The notes beneath the pieces are model-generated. The model did no database searches. It was not told the origin of the DNA and was given only the letters and a program-made list of their open reading frames with translations. 64,000 nucleotides of DNA. Source: Sanguinoderma infundibulare (lineage: Eukaryota > Basidiomycota > Agaricomycetes > Polyporales > Polyporaceae). How positions within the stretch are numbered: position 1 is the stretch's first letter; every line of letters starts with the position of its first letter. The position numbers were made by a program, and so were the translations under genes. The stretch lies in assembly GCA_032821775.1 (NCBI GenBank), contig JAVLRN010000020.1, positions 1-64,000 of the forward strand, given 5' to 3'. Below are positions 9,439-21,479 of the stretch, piece by piece.

Positions 9439-10825
9439 ATGGACAGCTCAACACTCCTTTACGGCGCGCTCGGTCTCCTCGCCGCGACTGTCGGCACAGT
9501 GCGTACGCTCCACGATGATTTGGCTTGTGCGGGATGGTGGCTAGGACAGCGGTGCGCAGAGATGAGCACCAGATCATCCTTGTTCTAAGACTTGCGGGCC
9601 AGTGCGCGCCGCGAGGCTGACGATCCCATACGGTCAGGCCGACATTCGTCGCCTCTCTGAGCGCGTCGCGTCCTCCGCCATCCCGTGCTTGGTTGACACC
9701 GTATCCATGCTAATTGCATTATATACTGCAGGCATACACGCTCCTAGTCCTCTGGTCGCCATCCATAATCATCCCAAAGCCATCCGAAAAGACGTACCGC
9801 TCCGCGCGCAAGCCCTCGGCCCGCCTTGCACTCGGCTCCGTTACCGACTCGCCCTCGGTCGATCTGACCGTCGTCATCCCCGCATACAACGAGACCGGCC
9901 GACTACCGTCCATGTTCGACACCACGCTCGCTCACCTCGAGTCGACCCGCTCATCGCGCTCGTATGAGGTCCTCGTTGTCGATGACGGCTCGCGCGACGG
10001 CACGGCTGACCTCGCGCTCAAACTCGGCGCGCAACACCCCAAGAGCGACGTCCGTGTCGTCGTACTTGAACATAACGTCGGCAAGGGTGGCGCCGTGCGC
10101 CACGGGATGCTGCACGGGCGGGGGAGGCGGCTGTTGATGGTCGACGCGGACGGCGCGAGTCGGTTCGAGGACCTAGAGGCGCTCTGGAAAGCGATGGATG
10201 ATATCTCGCCGCACGGAGAGGCGGCGGTGGTCGTCGGTAGCCGCGCGCACTTGGTGAAGACGGAAGCGGTAGTGAAGGTCTGTCGCTCTGTTCCCCCGCT
10301 TTCTACAGCCGTTTTCGAAGCGATAGTCCCTCTCGAAAACGTGGACGTGGTTTTCTCCGAGGGGGCCTATCATTTTGAAAACAACTGTCAGTACACTCGC
10401 GCAGTTGACTGAACGCCGTTCGGTTTCACGCGGGCAACGCAACACAGCGGTCCTTGATCCGGAACGTGCTCATGTACGGCCTGCACACGATCCTGCGCGT
10501 CGTCGGCGTGGGACACGTCCGGGACACGCAGTGTGGCTTCAAGCTGTTCTCACGCCGGGCAGCGCAGCAGATCTTCCCGCACCAGCACCTGGCGACATGG
10601 ATCTTCGACGTCGAGCTGCTGCTGCTTGCCAAGGCGCTGCGGATGCCTGTGGCCGAGGTGGCCATCGAGTGGCACGAGGTGTCGGGGAGCAAGCTGAACG
10701 TGCTGGCGGACTCGCTGCAGATGCTGCGGGATCTGCTCGTCCTTCGCGCGAATCTGCTGCTCGGACGGTGGAAGGTGCCTGGGCCGAAGGCGAAGGAGGA
10801 CGGGAAGAGCGGGAAGAGCGAGTAG
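9439..10825 (+). CDS. ALG5: Dolichyl-phosphate beta-glucosyltransferase
   Basis: Three exons (9439-9498, 9732-10277, 10448-10825) encode 327 residues, close to the usual about 330. It makes dolichyl-phosphate glucose from UDP-glucose at the ER membrane for the last glucosylation steps of the N-glycan precursor. The N-terminus has one hydrophobic anchor (LLYGALGLLAATVGT, then TLLVLW). The GT2 fold follows: VVIPAYNE, VVDDGSRDGT and the VDADGA metal-binding motif, then GSRAHLV, DTQCGFKLF and TWIFDVELL. The first intron (233 nt) is much longer than its neighbours and could hide a small unrecognised exon. The second intron uses GTCTGT. Two TAG-type stops close the frame after the KSGKSE tail. Confidence 0.93.
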
Positions 10826-11756
10826 TAGTAGTCTGGGAGGCTCGGAGGTTGTAGATATAACTTATTCTAGCTCGAGTGGCGTCGAGTGGGTCTGTGATGT
10901 GATAGGCCCCGTCTTATCATCTGGGACTGTGTGGGATTTGTATTTGGGCGTGGGGACGTTCTCAGAAGGCGGCTATGGTAGTTGGCGGCCCAGGGCCTGG
11001 AGGTGGGGAGTAAGTAATACGTCAAAGAGAGCCGGACCCTCGTTTTCATGGGCCGCGAAAGGCCGCAAGCCGATATGGTGGTTTATATGGTGCGCTGGGT
11101 CCGAATGGCGCACAGTGACGGATATCCATGCGAGCACGCATGTGGCCCACTTGTGGCTCTCGCAACGCGGTGGTTCCTCGGAGGTATGCTCCGTAAAGAC
11201 CGGAGCCGGTGTTCTAGATCAGGAACGGTGGCTGTGATTGGAGAAAATTGACCGGGGAGCGACGATTGGTGGATCAATGCAAACTGTGATTGGCTGAAGC
11301 GATGTGTACAAACCCCAGCGCGCCCGCAAGAAAGAGGATGAACGGGGAGACCATGTCGAAAGAGGAAGCGGTGGATGTGAGATAGCGGGAGAGGCGCAGA
11401 AGGAAGAAGGGAAACGGGCTGATGAGGCTAAGGATGCGGAGATGAGAGGGACGGTTGAGAAGGCCGAGAATGGAATGGGAGCCGGGACGGGATTGGGCGG
11501 CGATGAGAGCAGGTTGGATTGGGCAGTTTGGGATGGGCGTAGTGGGAGGCTGGGCCCGATATGGGATAGGGAGGCCTGGGCTGGTCGGCGGTCGGGGGAG
11601 AACACGGGCTTTGGCGCGGGGTGTTTGCGAAAAGATATCGAGTCTGGCCTGGACTGGACGTCGACGGGGTCCATGGAACGCAGTCTGGCTGTGAGTCCCC
11701 TGAAATATACATAAGCCTCGTCCATCGTCCGCTCTCTCGTCTCCAGCCCGGCTCAG
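10826..11756. other. Intergenic region upstream of the ETT1-like gene
   Basis: No gene recognised. A GA-rich stretch from 11320 to 11500 on the plus strand reads as CT-rich on the other strand. That minus-strand frame (11725 to 11219) stays open for 168 codons but is proline/serine low-complexity without any motif. A TTTATATGG box lies near 11083. Confidence 0.45.
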
Positions 11757-14145
11757 ATGCTCGCGTTCATGTCGCCCGCCCCCGCGCCCCTTCCCGCTCC
11801 CGTCCCCGTCCTCCCAAGGCCAATATCCGCCCTCAAGCGTCCCCGCGGCCTCTGGAAGCAGCGTCGCCTCGAACCGGTCCAGGCCCCCCTCCGGTTCCCC
11901 TGGCCGCTAAAGGAAGGTTCGTCCCACGACTGGCACGCTCACAGCCAGAGCCTCTTCCCGTCCCCGTCCTTTGGCTCCCCGTCCCCCCGCCCGAGCCACT
12001 CCCCGACGCCGTCCCTCCTCCATCTCAGATCGCCCTCCGCCACCTCCCACAGGTCCCTCTCCGCCAGCCCCGATGACTACGACGACGATGAGGACGACGT
12101 TCGTAGCAACAATTCCTCTGCCTCCTCCAAGCGCAGGCGCATCTCTGGCCACTTCTCGTCCGACTCCGAGTTCACACCCTCGCCGACTTCCGGATCCGCC
12201 CACGCCTCCCAGTCTATAATCCCCCAATCCGTCCTCCTCCTCCACCATAATACCAATCCCGTCCCTCCCGCCCGCCTCTCCCCCCTCCCCTCGTCCATGT
12301 CTCTCCCCATCCTTCGCTCCATTTCCAGCGCTTCCGTTGCCTCCAATGCCTCATCTTACTCTCTCAACCGCAAGCACCGCCAATCCACCCTCGACTCCGC
12401 TACCCACTCGGCAGATTACGAGGATTGGGAGAATCTCAAGGAGCTATTCGCAAGGGCCGCAGATCGTTATGATGGTATCTATTTTCTCCTCCCAGTCCTC
12501 ATCTCCACCTTCCCTCCCTTCCCTCCCCTGCCGTCCATTCCCCACCTTCCACTCCACCCTCGTTTGCATTCACCAATACTGATCCTCCTCTCTTCCATCT
12601 CCCAGCTGACGACATCCCAGAGGCCCTTCCGCTCCTGCGCGCCGTCATCCGCGAATGCCATCGCTTTCTCATCGACCACCCCGATCCCTCCGTCGTCTAC
12701 GCCCACCCAAAGCCCCCCCGCCCCAGTCGATCACCAGAAGCTATCACTCCCACAGACGAACGCCTACATCGTGACTGGGACTCGGAGATCGACCCTCCGT
12801 CCACCTCCGCCTGGTCATCACGCAGACGGCAGAGTACGGCCGCCGCCACCTCTCGGTACGTTTCTTTTCCCGACACCCCCAAACGTCACTTAGCATCTCC
12901 CCAACGCTTAACCTAACCCTTCCATCTCGATTTCATAGACAACCGGAACTCCCCACCGCCTTCCACGCCATTTTTGGCATCACCCTTTTCCTCATGGGAA
13001 ACCTCGTCGCTCAGGATCCCTCGATCGTCCTCCCCGGAGAACCAGACGCGCCGTCCACATATTGGCTCGCGGCCCTCGACGTCTTCGAGACCGGCGAGAA
13101 CCTTCCGAGCCGTATAGGCGGTAACGGCCTCGACACTGCCGAGGACTGGCGCATGGCCATCGTCTGGGGCAGAACCCTCGTCTGCCTCGCGGACGAGAAG
13201 GTGACGCACAACATGAACATGGCCAAGGAGCAGGCCAAGGCCTCGGCAGCTTCCCCGAACGAATTCTGCTACTATCCGATGGGCTCGGCGTTCTCCATCT
13301 CCGAGCCGCATTGGCCCCCATCTTCCCCGTTCCACGCTATCGCCCAGTTCCGCCCGCCTGTGACCCGGCGAATGTCCCTCTACTCTGCGTCCGCACACGA
13401 CATCATGGTTCTCGCCATGGACCAGTTCTCGCGCGGCATCTTCCACATGCCCCACCCACACTACTCACATTCGCACAACCCGTCCTACGTCCACATCCCC
13501 GGAACGGCGACGACAGCCAACCAGGGCTCGGGCTACTACTTCTCGTCCGGCAACGCCCCGCCTTCACACTACTCTTCGCCCTACATTTCCTCGTCCGACC
13601 CGCTCACGTCCTTCTCACGCCCCAAGGAGCTCTTCACGATCGCCTCGGAGGTCCTCGGCGTTGCGGAGCGTCTCGCGTCGGGCACGCAGCGGCACTACTG
13701 GGCGTCGTGGGCGGACTCTGTCTTCAACCAGATGAAGAACGAGGCGGACATGGACGCCTGGCGGGCCCCCATCCTCTCCGCGCGGGGTCGGTGCTGGCTT
13801 GTGATGGGCTCAGCGCCCGTCGAGGAGATGGAGGCCGCGCTCGAGGCCGGCGGATCAGAGGCGGATGAGGTGCTGCACTCGCCCGAGGCGGAGGAAGCGC
13901 GCGAGGGCTTGGCGATGGCCATCTCGTTCTTTGAGCGCGCCAAGGCGCAGACGCAAGCACAAGGGGAGGGGGAGGAGGTGTCGCCGCTGCTAGCCGAGGC
14001 GCTGCTTGTGCTTGCGAACTTGACTGCGGACGAGAACAAGCGCGAGGAGCTGTATGGCCGGGCCCAGGCGGAGGCGGGCGAGGATTTGGGTCTGAGGCTC
14101 GATCCTGTCGCTGTGGACGACGACGCGATGGACACGTCGATGTGA
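11757..14145 (+). CDS. ETT1/Nro1-like protein (enhancer of translation termination family)
   Basis: Three exons (11757-12474, 12606-12855, 12939-14145) give 724 residues. The N-terminal KRPRGLWKQRR box resembles the KRPLGL start of ETT1/Nro1 proteins. It is followed by a long Ser/Pro-rich disordered region with an acidic DDYDDDEDD run. The C-terminal about 400 residues look helical and TPR-like: WENLKELFARAADRYD, IPEALPLLRAVIRECHRFL, FHAIFGITLFLMGNLVAQDP, YWLAALDVFETGENL, ending ELYGRAQAEAGEDLGL. In yeasts this family acts in stop-codon readthrough control and, as Nro1, in regulating the prolyl hydroxylase Ofd1. The family call rests on the KRP box and helical pattern, so it is moderate. The start is uncertain because KRPRGL is normally near residue 5, whereas here about 24 residues precede it. 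Confidence 0.6.
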
Positions 14146-15076
14146 GTCCGAGTCAGGGCGGTCAGCTCGCCTCCTCCCGTTCGCCGACACTGCGATAGGG
14201 GAACCTCGGCGTCCAATCTCTGATTCTCCCGACCTTTCGACGAACGTGTCCGTGTTTCTGCTCGCCGTCTAAAACACGATCGATACTAGCATTCCTATCA
14301 TTATTTCTCATCCAGGTATCAGATTTGTGTCCTGTCTCTCTGGGCTCTAGTCGTACACGTATCTCGCATAATGTTGTCCTCATGCTCCCCATACCATACA
14401 TATATCGCGTCATCGCGTCATCCTGCCGTCTCCCCATCTCTTCGACATGCTCTCGCTCACCCCCACCGCTGTCCTGCGCTTGTCTCTCTCGCACGCATAT
14501 CTCACACCTACGTACTTTTGGGGTCCGGTTACGAAGTTCGAACACATTGGCTATGTAGATGTATTTGCCTCCTCTCCACAGCGTAGATCAACTCTAGTTA
14601 CACCATGCATTTCAGGGCGCGCACAGGGAGGAACTTGTAGAATTATAATGTCGCTCGAACATTGTGCATCGTTGCTGCGCTCGGCATATGCCGGGAGTAT
14701 CTTCCAGGGCGCGCAAATATGATTATGGGTCGTATATCTGATCATGTCTATCGCGAACGATAGGGCACGTCTGTTCATTACAGACGCGAACGTTGAGCAC
14801 AGGGCGCGAAGGAAAGGCAAGCGAGAGAGGCAGCCGACTTGTGAGCGATGGTGAATTGGGCGCTTGATGGGCGTCGGCTAGGTGAGGTCCTGGTTAGGGT
14901 TGCGATGCGACGGGCTGATAGCTGGGACGAGGTCGGCTGTACTGCCTGCCTTTTGACCTCCACCTCATCCAATCTCCTCCCAGCTCTGCTCGCAATATCG
15001 TCTCCTAGTACCCGCCAGCGAGGCCTCAAGACCCCATAGTACAGCGACCCCAGAAAACAGCCGTTACCAGGACACC
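14146..15076. other. Intergenic region upstream of coronin; no gene recognised
   Basis: 931 bp holding the 3' flank of the ETT1-like gene and the coronin promoter. Pyrimidine-rich tracts occur around 14320-14500. No coding frame with recognisable content was seen. Confidence 0.5.
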
Positions 15077-17009
15077 ATGTCTCGGTTTGTGCGAGCCTCC
15101 AAGTATCGGTATGCGTCTCCTTGTCAATCAGCCGTCGTCCTGCGCTCACTCCAATTCTTCCAACCCTCAGTCACGTCTTTGGCCAAAGCGGGAAAAAGGA
15201 GTATGGTTTCGACAATGTCAAGGTCACCAACAGTGCCTGGGACACCAATGTCATCTCCGCCTCCACCGTGCGTACCCAATATTCATCCACGCACGTCCCT
15301 CCTTGGGTCCCATCCTCACCCGCATTCGCCTCTGCAGCGCTACGTAGCCCTGAACTGGAACTCGTCGGGCGGAGGCGCGTTCGCCATCCTCCCACTCCCT
15401 TCCCCCTTCGCGCCCCTCCCGACCGGCTTCCCGTCCAAGATCCCCGATCTCGTCCCGCTCGCGCGCAGCCACACCGCGCCTGTCCTCGACACCGACTGGT
15501 CCCCGTTCAACGACTCCATCGTCGCCTCCGCCGGCGAGGATGGCAAGGCCATGATCTGGAAGGTCGAGTCCGCCGTCTTCGACGGATGGGGGCTCGACGG
15601 CTGGGAGCCCCAGGACTATGACCCCGTCGCGCGCATCGACGTCTCGCCGCGCCGCGTCGGACACGTCCTCTTCCACCCCACCGCCAACAATGTGCTCGCG
15701 ACGTCCACCGGAGACCACGTCGTCAAGCTCTGGGACCTCGCCGCGCCCGAGCACGCCAGGAGTGTGCTGGGCGGCCACGGGGACGCCATACAGAGCATCA
15801 CCTTCAACCCGTGGGGGACGGTTCTTGTCACGACGTGCAGAGACCGCAAGATACGGATGTTCGACCCGCGGGCGGGCGGGGACCCCGTGCGTGTTGGCGA
15901 GGGCCATGGCGGCATCAAGGTGCGTCGTGGTCGTGTGACGGCGTGCGGCATGGCACAATGATGTGTTTCGTTTTCGTTTTCGTCTGCGTAGGGCGCGCGG
16001 GTTGTGTGGATGGGCGACAAGGACCGCATCGCGACGACGGGGTTCAGCAAGATGAGCGACCGCCAGGTCGGGCTATGGGAGACCGGGGGCTTGGGCAACG
16101 TCAAGACGATCACCATCGACCAGACGTCGGGCGTGCTCATGCCGTTTTGGACGGACAACAACATCCTCTTCCTCGGTATGTCTGAACTCGTGCTGGATCA
16201 CGGATACACGCTGACCTCATTTGGCCTTCAGCTGGCAAGGGCGACGGTAACATCCGGTACTACGAGTACGAGAACGACAACCTCTTCCCGCTCGCCGAGC
16301 ACAAGTCCTCAGATCCCCAGCGCGGGATGTGTTTCCTCCCCCGCCGCGGCCTCAGCGTCTCGGACTGCGAGATCGCGCGCGCCTTGAAGGTCGCCGCGAA
16401 CTCGATCGAGGCCATCGCTTTCATCGTCCCCCGAAAAGTACGTAACATTGATCTCTCTAAAACATCGTCGCACGCTGACCGTAGCTCGCTACAGTCGGAC
16501 TCCTTCCAGTCCGACATCTACCCTCCCGCGCCCGCCGCCGAGCCCGCGCTGAGCGCCGCCGAGTTCTTCTCCGGCAAGACCGCCCCGCCGAAGCTCGTCT
16601 CGCTCGAGGACGGCTCGATCTCTGCTGCGTCTGGGTCTGCGCCTGCTTCCGTATCAGTCCCCGCTATGACCAGGACGACGTCCGCACCACCACCCGCTCC
16701 TGCCCCCGCGCCCGCCCCGGTCCCCGCTGTCGTCGTCGTTCGTGAAGAGCCGGTAGCGCCGCGGATCGAGCCTACGCGTTCGCAGTCCGTCTCTCAGGAC
16801 GTGAGTTTGCCGTTGTCTATCGACTGTGTTTGGCTGTGTTGAAATGTCATATATTATCGCAGGACTCACAAGTCGCGGCGCTCAAGGAGGAGAACGCGCG
16901 GCTGACGGCCGAACTGCGGGACGCGCGCGCGCAGATCCGCAACCTGGAGCTGCAGGTCGAGACCGTGCGCGCGAACGCTCGCAAAGCGGCGGCGCTGCTC
17001 GACAGCTAA
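15077..17009 (+). CDS. CRN1: Coronin, actin-binding WD40 protein
   Basis: Seven exons (15077-15108, 15171-15267, 15338-15919, 15992-16175, 16232-16437, 16495-16800, 16863-17009) give 517 residues. The N-terminus MSRFVRASKYRHVFG is the diagnostic coronin start. A beta-propeller follows with repeats ending KLWDL, RMFDP and GLWET. The coronin-specific C-terminal extension has IRYYEYENDNLFPL, then KGMCFLPRR-type (here QRGMCFLPRR). A Pro/Ala-rich linker leads to a final coiled coil (residues about 470-517, VAALKEENARLTAELRDAR) used for oligomerisation. It bundles and regulates cortical actin and Arp2/3. It sits in the window together with another actin regulator, the Abp1-like protein near 32 kb. 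Confidence 0.96.
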
Positions 17010-17414
17010 ATTCTCAAGTTGAACCTGAAATGTTTGGTCCTCATGTTCCTGGAAACGGAAACGGACGGTGTGTGCTGTAGATTATTGACAGGAAATGTAT
17101 GTGCGAATACACACTGGCTTGTGCTGTGTGAACTGTTAACGTCAATGCTTCTTGGATACGTCGCAGTTCCCGTTTACTGAGGAAAACCATCTGGTGCTGA
17201 CAGCGTTTCGAGCACACATCCCTGCACCTGGCTCGCTACGGGACTCAAAAGGTACATGTGCTTTGACCCTCACGTAGAGTGCCGGTCGCGATGGATGTAT
17301 ACACGAAATATAGCAAATCAGTTGTGAGCGTTGATTTCTATCTTCGGGTAGCCCGTCGTTGTGAACGGATCGACGAGACGAGCGTGACGATTCTGGGCAG
17401 GTGGATGAGACACA
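17010..17414. other. Convergent intergenic region between coronin and the PanE-like gene
   Basis: The two flanking genes end toward each other. Nothing beyond 3' flanking sequence was recognised. Confidence 0.5.
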
Positions 17415-18962
17415 TCACAAATGCGTTCTTCCCTCCATTTGCTTCCGCAGGAATCGATTCTGCATGACGAGCAGGAGCGCATACAGTGCTTCCATGCGCT
17501 GGGCAGCTCAAATCGTCAATCAAAAATCCAAAACCAGAGAATTCAGAAGAACACACGCACCGGCATCGGAACGCCAGCCCCCCTGCCCATCCGCACGACC
17601 TCGCCGACGACGTGCTCGACCTCCATCGGCCGCTCCGCCTGGACGTCCATGAGCATGCTCGGGAGGTGCGTGCTGTCGGGGCGGGCGTGCAGGCGCGCTG
17701 TGTTCACTAGCGTCTTCATCGCGGCGTCCGGCTCCAATCCCCGAACAGCGCCCGTATTCGATGGAGGGTAGAGGACGGTGCCGAGGTGGTGGACTTCGGC
17801 GAGGGTGTCGTACAGGAACGGGATGGAATAGAGACCGATTGCGTCCGATGCGCGGGGGATGGTCGCGGTCGCCTTCGCAGACGGGCTGCCGTTCTTGTTA
17901 TCATCCTGTTCCGCATTCAGAGAGTCTGGCGAGGGTGAAGGCCCCATGTACCCCGGTTCGAGGTGCGGGGGGCGGAAGAATGCGCGGAGGGAGCAGCGGG
18001 CGAGCGCGGACGACGCGCCGAGGACGCCGTTCCACATGTTCTTGGTGAACTTGATCCGCTGGATCTCGTGCACGACGGTGGTCTCGGACCCGCCGCGCGC
18101 CAGCATGTCGGAGAAGTCGGATAAAAGCCTCGCTTCGTCCGGCGTGTTCTCTGCGGCGAGGGACGTGGATGGCGGGCGGTAGACACCGAGCGAGACGCGA
18201 TCCTGCCAAGCAGCTGCAGTCAGTGAAGGGGTGGGGATAGATGCTGGTACGAAAGACACACAAACTCGTTATGTTCGACCGTGTTCTTGTCCACGAGTCC
18301 TGTCCCGATCCAGACTGCGGTGCTGATGATCCGCGGCTCTTCGTCCGGTTTGAGCTTCTTCAGGGCGTCATACAGAGCGGCCTCGACGTTGAGCCCGTTT
18401 TGCATCAGAACGTAAGTCGGCTGAGGGTGTGCATCGGAATAGGGCGGAGAGAGAAGGGGCGCGAGGATGGAAGGGGTCGTCTGGAGTTCGGGGATAGCCT
18501 TGGTTGTGAGGACGACGTGGGAGTAAGGGCGGTCAAGGGCGTCCGAGATGGTTGGGAATACTAGAAGTTCCTCGGGAGTATAAGCTCCAGCATAAGGTTA
18601 GAGTCTTCTGTACGACGCGTGAACCTACCACGATGAGGTCTCCAGCCTTCGTGGTCGCTGTACTTGCGGCTGCGGAAATTCATACCATTCGCTGTCGGAT
18701 CGGCGCAGTCAGTCGTCATACACAAAACGCTAGTATCGATTCAACCCTACCTCTGACCACTTCATAATTGCTCCTAGCGATGACGGTTACGCGTGCACGG
18801 CTGCTATTCTTCAGGATCAGTGAATCTGACCGCAATGGCGTTGAATTAGTAGCGCGACGACAGTCATTCTCTAGTTAACTCCAACGAGGACGCACATATG
18901 GCACCGACCGCTCCGTAGCCAATAAGCAAAATATCCCGGGTTGGATGGGTTGCCATCTGCAT
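17415..18962 (-). CDS. 2-dehydropantoate 2-reductase-like oxidoreductase (ApbA/PanE family)
   Basis: Six exons (18962-18896, 18825-18751, 18691-18629, 18560-18262, 18202-17561, 17498-17415) give 409 residues. The Rossmann start DILLIGYGAVGAI is followed by RVTVIARSNYEVV for the NADP ribose and phosphate, VVLTTKAIPE, and VLMQNGLNVE with the conserved NG. The C-terminal ketopantoate reductase domain has QRIKFTKNMWNGVLG with the family Lys and Asn, HLPSMLMDVQAERPMEVE, and a last exon PRMEALYALLLVMQNRFL. The family reduces ketopantoate in pantothenate synthesis, but fungi carry many paralogs, so the substrate is not certain. The first ATG (18962) is chosen; a second in-frame ATG lies two codons later. 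It is transcribed divergently from the next gene. Confidence 0.88.
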
Positions 18963-19228
18963 TGTTGTAGTTCAAGCAAACTCGGCGTGCGTGTTTTGAG
19001 TGATCATGTCGGATGTCGTGTCAGCTGTGGGTCCAGCATAGACGCCCGCCTCCAGTAATCGATCACGGCGCTCACTCGGGTCTGCTTCTCGGGTCTGCTT
19101 CAGTCTGCATCTCGCTCGAGGCATTGGACGTTTTATTCGTTTACGACCGCGACACAGGTCTGTAGGCCTTCTGTCTTCATGATAGGTCCGTTGATATGAA
19201 TGCTTAAGGCCCTTCAGCTGCGCATCGC
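18963..19228. promoter_or_regulatory. Divergent promoter between PanE-like and FAD oxidoreductase genes
   Basis: 266 bp separate the two start codons, so both promoters must lie here. A TCGGGTCTGCTTC motif is repeated twice in tandem near 19078-19105. No named site was identified. Confidence 0.5.
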
Positions 19229-21130
19229 ATGCGATTCGGATCCCTCACGCCTGGATCTCTCCTTCGCCTCATCACATCCATGGCAGCCCTCCCCGTATTC
19301 CTCAATGTCCTCGCAGAACAACAGTCTGCACTCCAGCGCCAGATAGAAGTAGAGCCCGCGTCGCTTCCGGTTCCGAACCCAACAAAGTCGTTCTGGATCG
19401 ATTCCGCCCCCGACGCGAACCCTCTCGCCAAGGAGGGCAGCTATGGTCCCCTCACGCACGATGCAGATATTTGCATCATCGGCTCAGGCATCACCGGCGT
19501 TTCCGCCGCATACCACATTTCTCGACTCCTTGCTGATCGTCGTCCGTTGGGTGCCCCACTCAGCCTTGTGATCTTGGAGGCGAGAGACTTTTGTGAGACG
19601 TACCCCCTCTTCCAACATGTCTGAGCATCTGTCCTAACCAATGCTCTCACAGGCTCAGGAGCTACCGGTATGCGTGGACTGCAGGTCTTTGATCACTAGA
19701 ATTTAACCAGCTTCCCAGGCAGGAACGGCGGCCATCTCACGCCCAACGCCTTCCACGAATTCGTAGAATATGCCGCACTCCACGGGACAGATGACGCTGT
19801 CCGTGCCATCGCATTAGAAAACCGCACGACCAGCGAGATCGTCAAGCTCGTGACGAACACCGGCAAGGGAGCAGAGACGGACTTGGTGCCCGGCGGTCAC
19901 GTCACCCTCCTCTTCACCGAGCCCGAAATCGCACAAGCCGAGGCCGACTACGACGCTGCGAAAGCCGCTGGCATCAACGTCAACGACGTCCGGTTCCTCA
20001 CCAAGGACGAAGTCCAGAAAACGTACGGCGCAGCATACCCTGGCGTCCGCACCCCAGGCCACAACATCTGGCCGCTCAAGCTCGTCACCCACTTGTTCAA
20101 CCTCGCCAAACAAACGGGCGCAAACTCGTCCACGTCTTCGCTCGCCCTCCACACTAACACCCCAGTCACGTCTATCATCTCGTCCGATTCGCCTTCCCGC
20201 CGGTGGAACCTGACCACTCCCAGGGGCTCAATCTCGTGTTCGTACATTTTGCACGCCACAAACGCTTACGCCTCCCACCTCCTCCCTGCCCTCCGCGGCC
20301 CAGGTGGCATTGTGCCAGCTCGCGGTCAAATCATCGCCTTGCGCGCCGCCGCTCCCCTAGAAGAAATCACTCGGACGAGCTGGGACGGCAACGAGGGGTT
20401 CGAGTACTGGTTCCCGCGCCCGCTCCCCACTTCGAACAACGACTCGAACCCCAGACAGGAGCGACACCCGCTTGTTATCTTGGGCGGGGGCAGGGAGGCG
20501 ACAAAGCCGAAGTTCGAGCTCTACACCGTCGACGACTCCACGGTCAACCCCGTGGTCGGGGACACGCTCAGGCGGTTCCTCCCGGCGGTCTTTCCGGGCA
20601 AGTACGAGCCAGGACGCGAACCCGAGATGGAATGGGTGCGTGTGTGTTGCGTTACGTGCCCGGTTCTCTGAGCCCCAGAGGTTCTCGGTTCCGGCACGCT
20701 CGATGATGCTGACCCTGGAATGGCAGACTGGCATCATGGGCTACACGAAGACAGGCGATCCCTTCGTGAGTCGTCTCTCCGGACTTCCTGGCCCACCGAG
20801 CCAGACGTAGTATCGGCGAGCGCTGACGAGACACACGTTCACATCGGCAGGTCGGCCCCGTGCTCGACCTGTCCACCGGCAACCCCGAGTCGTTCAAGGG
20901 CCAGTACATATCGGCCGGTTACACCGGACACGGCATGCCGCGTGCGTATGGATGGTACGTGTTCCGTCGAACATATTCGTCCTCACTCAGTTCTTACTCG
21001 TCCCCTCAACTCCGCAAACAGCGCAGAGGCAGTCGCAGGGATGATCGTTGCGGACGTCCTGGACGAAGAGTGGACGATCCCCGACTGGCTGCCGAGACAC
21101 CATCTGACGGAGAACCGTATCAACGAATAG
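19229..21130 (+). CDS. FAD-dependent oxidoreductase, DAO family (amine/amino-acid oxidase type)
   Basis: Six exons (19229-19592, 19653-19667, 19719-20635, 20727-20765, 20851-20954, 21022-21130) give 515 residues. The FAD-binding Rossmann motif is ICIIGSGITGVSAAYH (residues about 84-99). It is followed by VILEARDFCSGATGRNGGHL, whose CSGAT part is encoded by a 15-nt exon. The central part contains PARGQIIALR and EYWFPRPL. The C-terminus has YTGHGMPRAYG and EAVAGMIV, the DAO signature near the FAD pyrophosphate. Fungal proteins of this type resemble gamma-glutamylputrescine oxidase; the substrate cannot be told here. The first about 30 residues could be a weak organelle signal, but none is clear. 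Both flanking exons of the microexon are in phase 1, so skipping it would keep frame while deleting part of the FAD site. Confidence 0.9.
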
Positions 21131-21479
21131 AGGTATGTAGCGCCTGATTTTCCTCCCACACATCGTGAGTGCAGTGGACGTAGAAATGAAATGACCTAGC
21201 CTGGCCTAGTAGTCGTTCAAGGCCCTTAGAAAAGAAAGGAAAATGTAGACCTCGAGTCGTCCGTTTTGAATCAATGCAGAGCAAAGTTTAAACGTCCACG
21301 ACGCCTTCGTGTTCAGGAGAACACGTCTTTTGTCCTTTGTAGAATCTAAATGGAGGCACACCCGCAACTGATATACGCGCCGTGGACCGCGGGACCCCCT
21401 TGATGCTCGAGCATCTCTCGCCGTCTACGACACAGAGTTACCGCGACTCGGACAACCTCAGCTCTCGTCTCGTGATGCG
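21131..21479. other. Convergent intergenic region; no gene recognised
   Basis: Lies between the stops of the FAD oxidoreductase and the MYND pseudogene. Nothing recognisable. Confidence 0.5.

Noticed and set aside
11219..11725. 168-codon minus-strand frame beginning with ATG
   Set aside because: Low-complexity Ser/Pro text from a purine/pyrimidine-skewed promoter region; no motif, no introns, no conservation signal visible.
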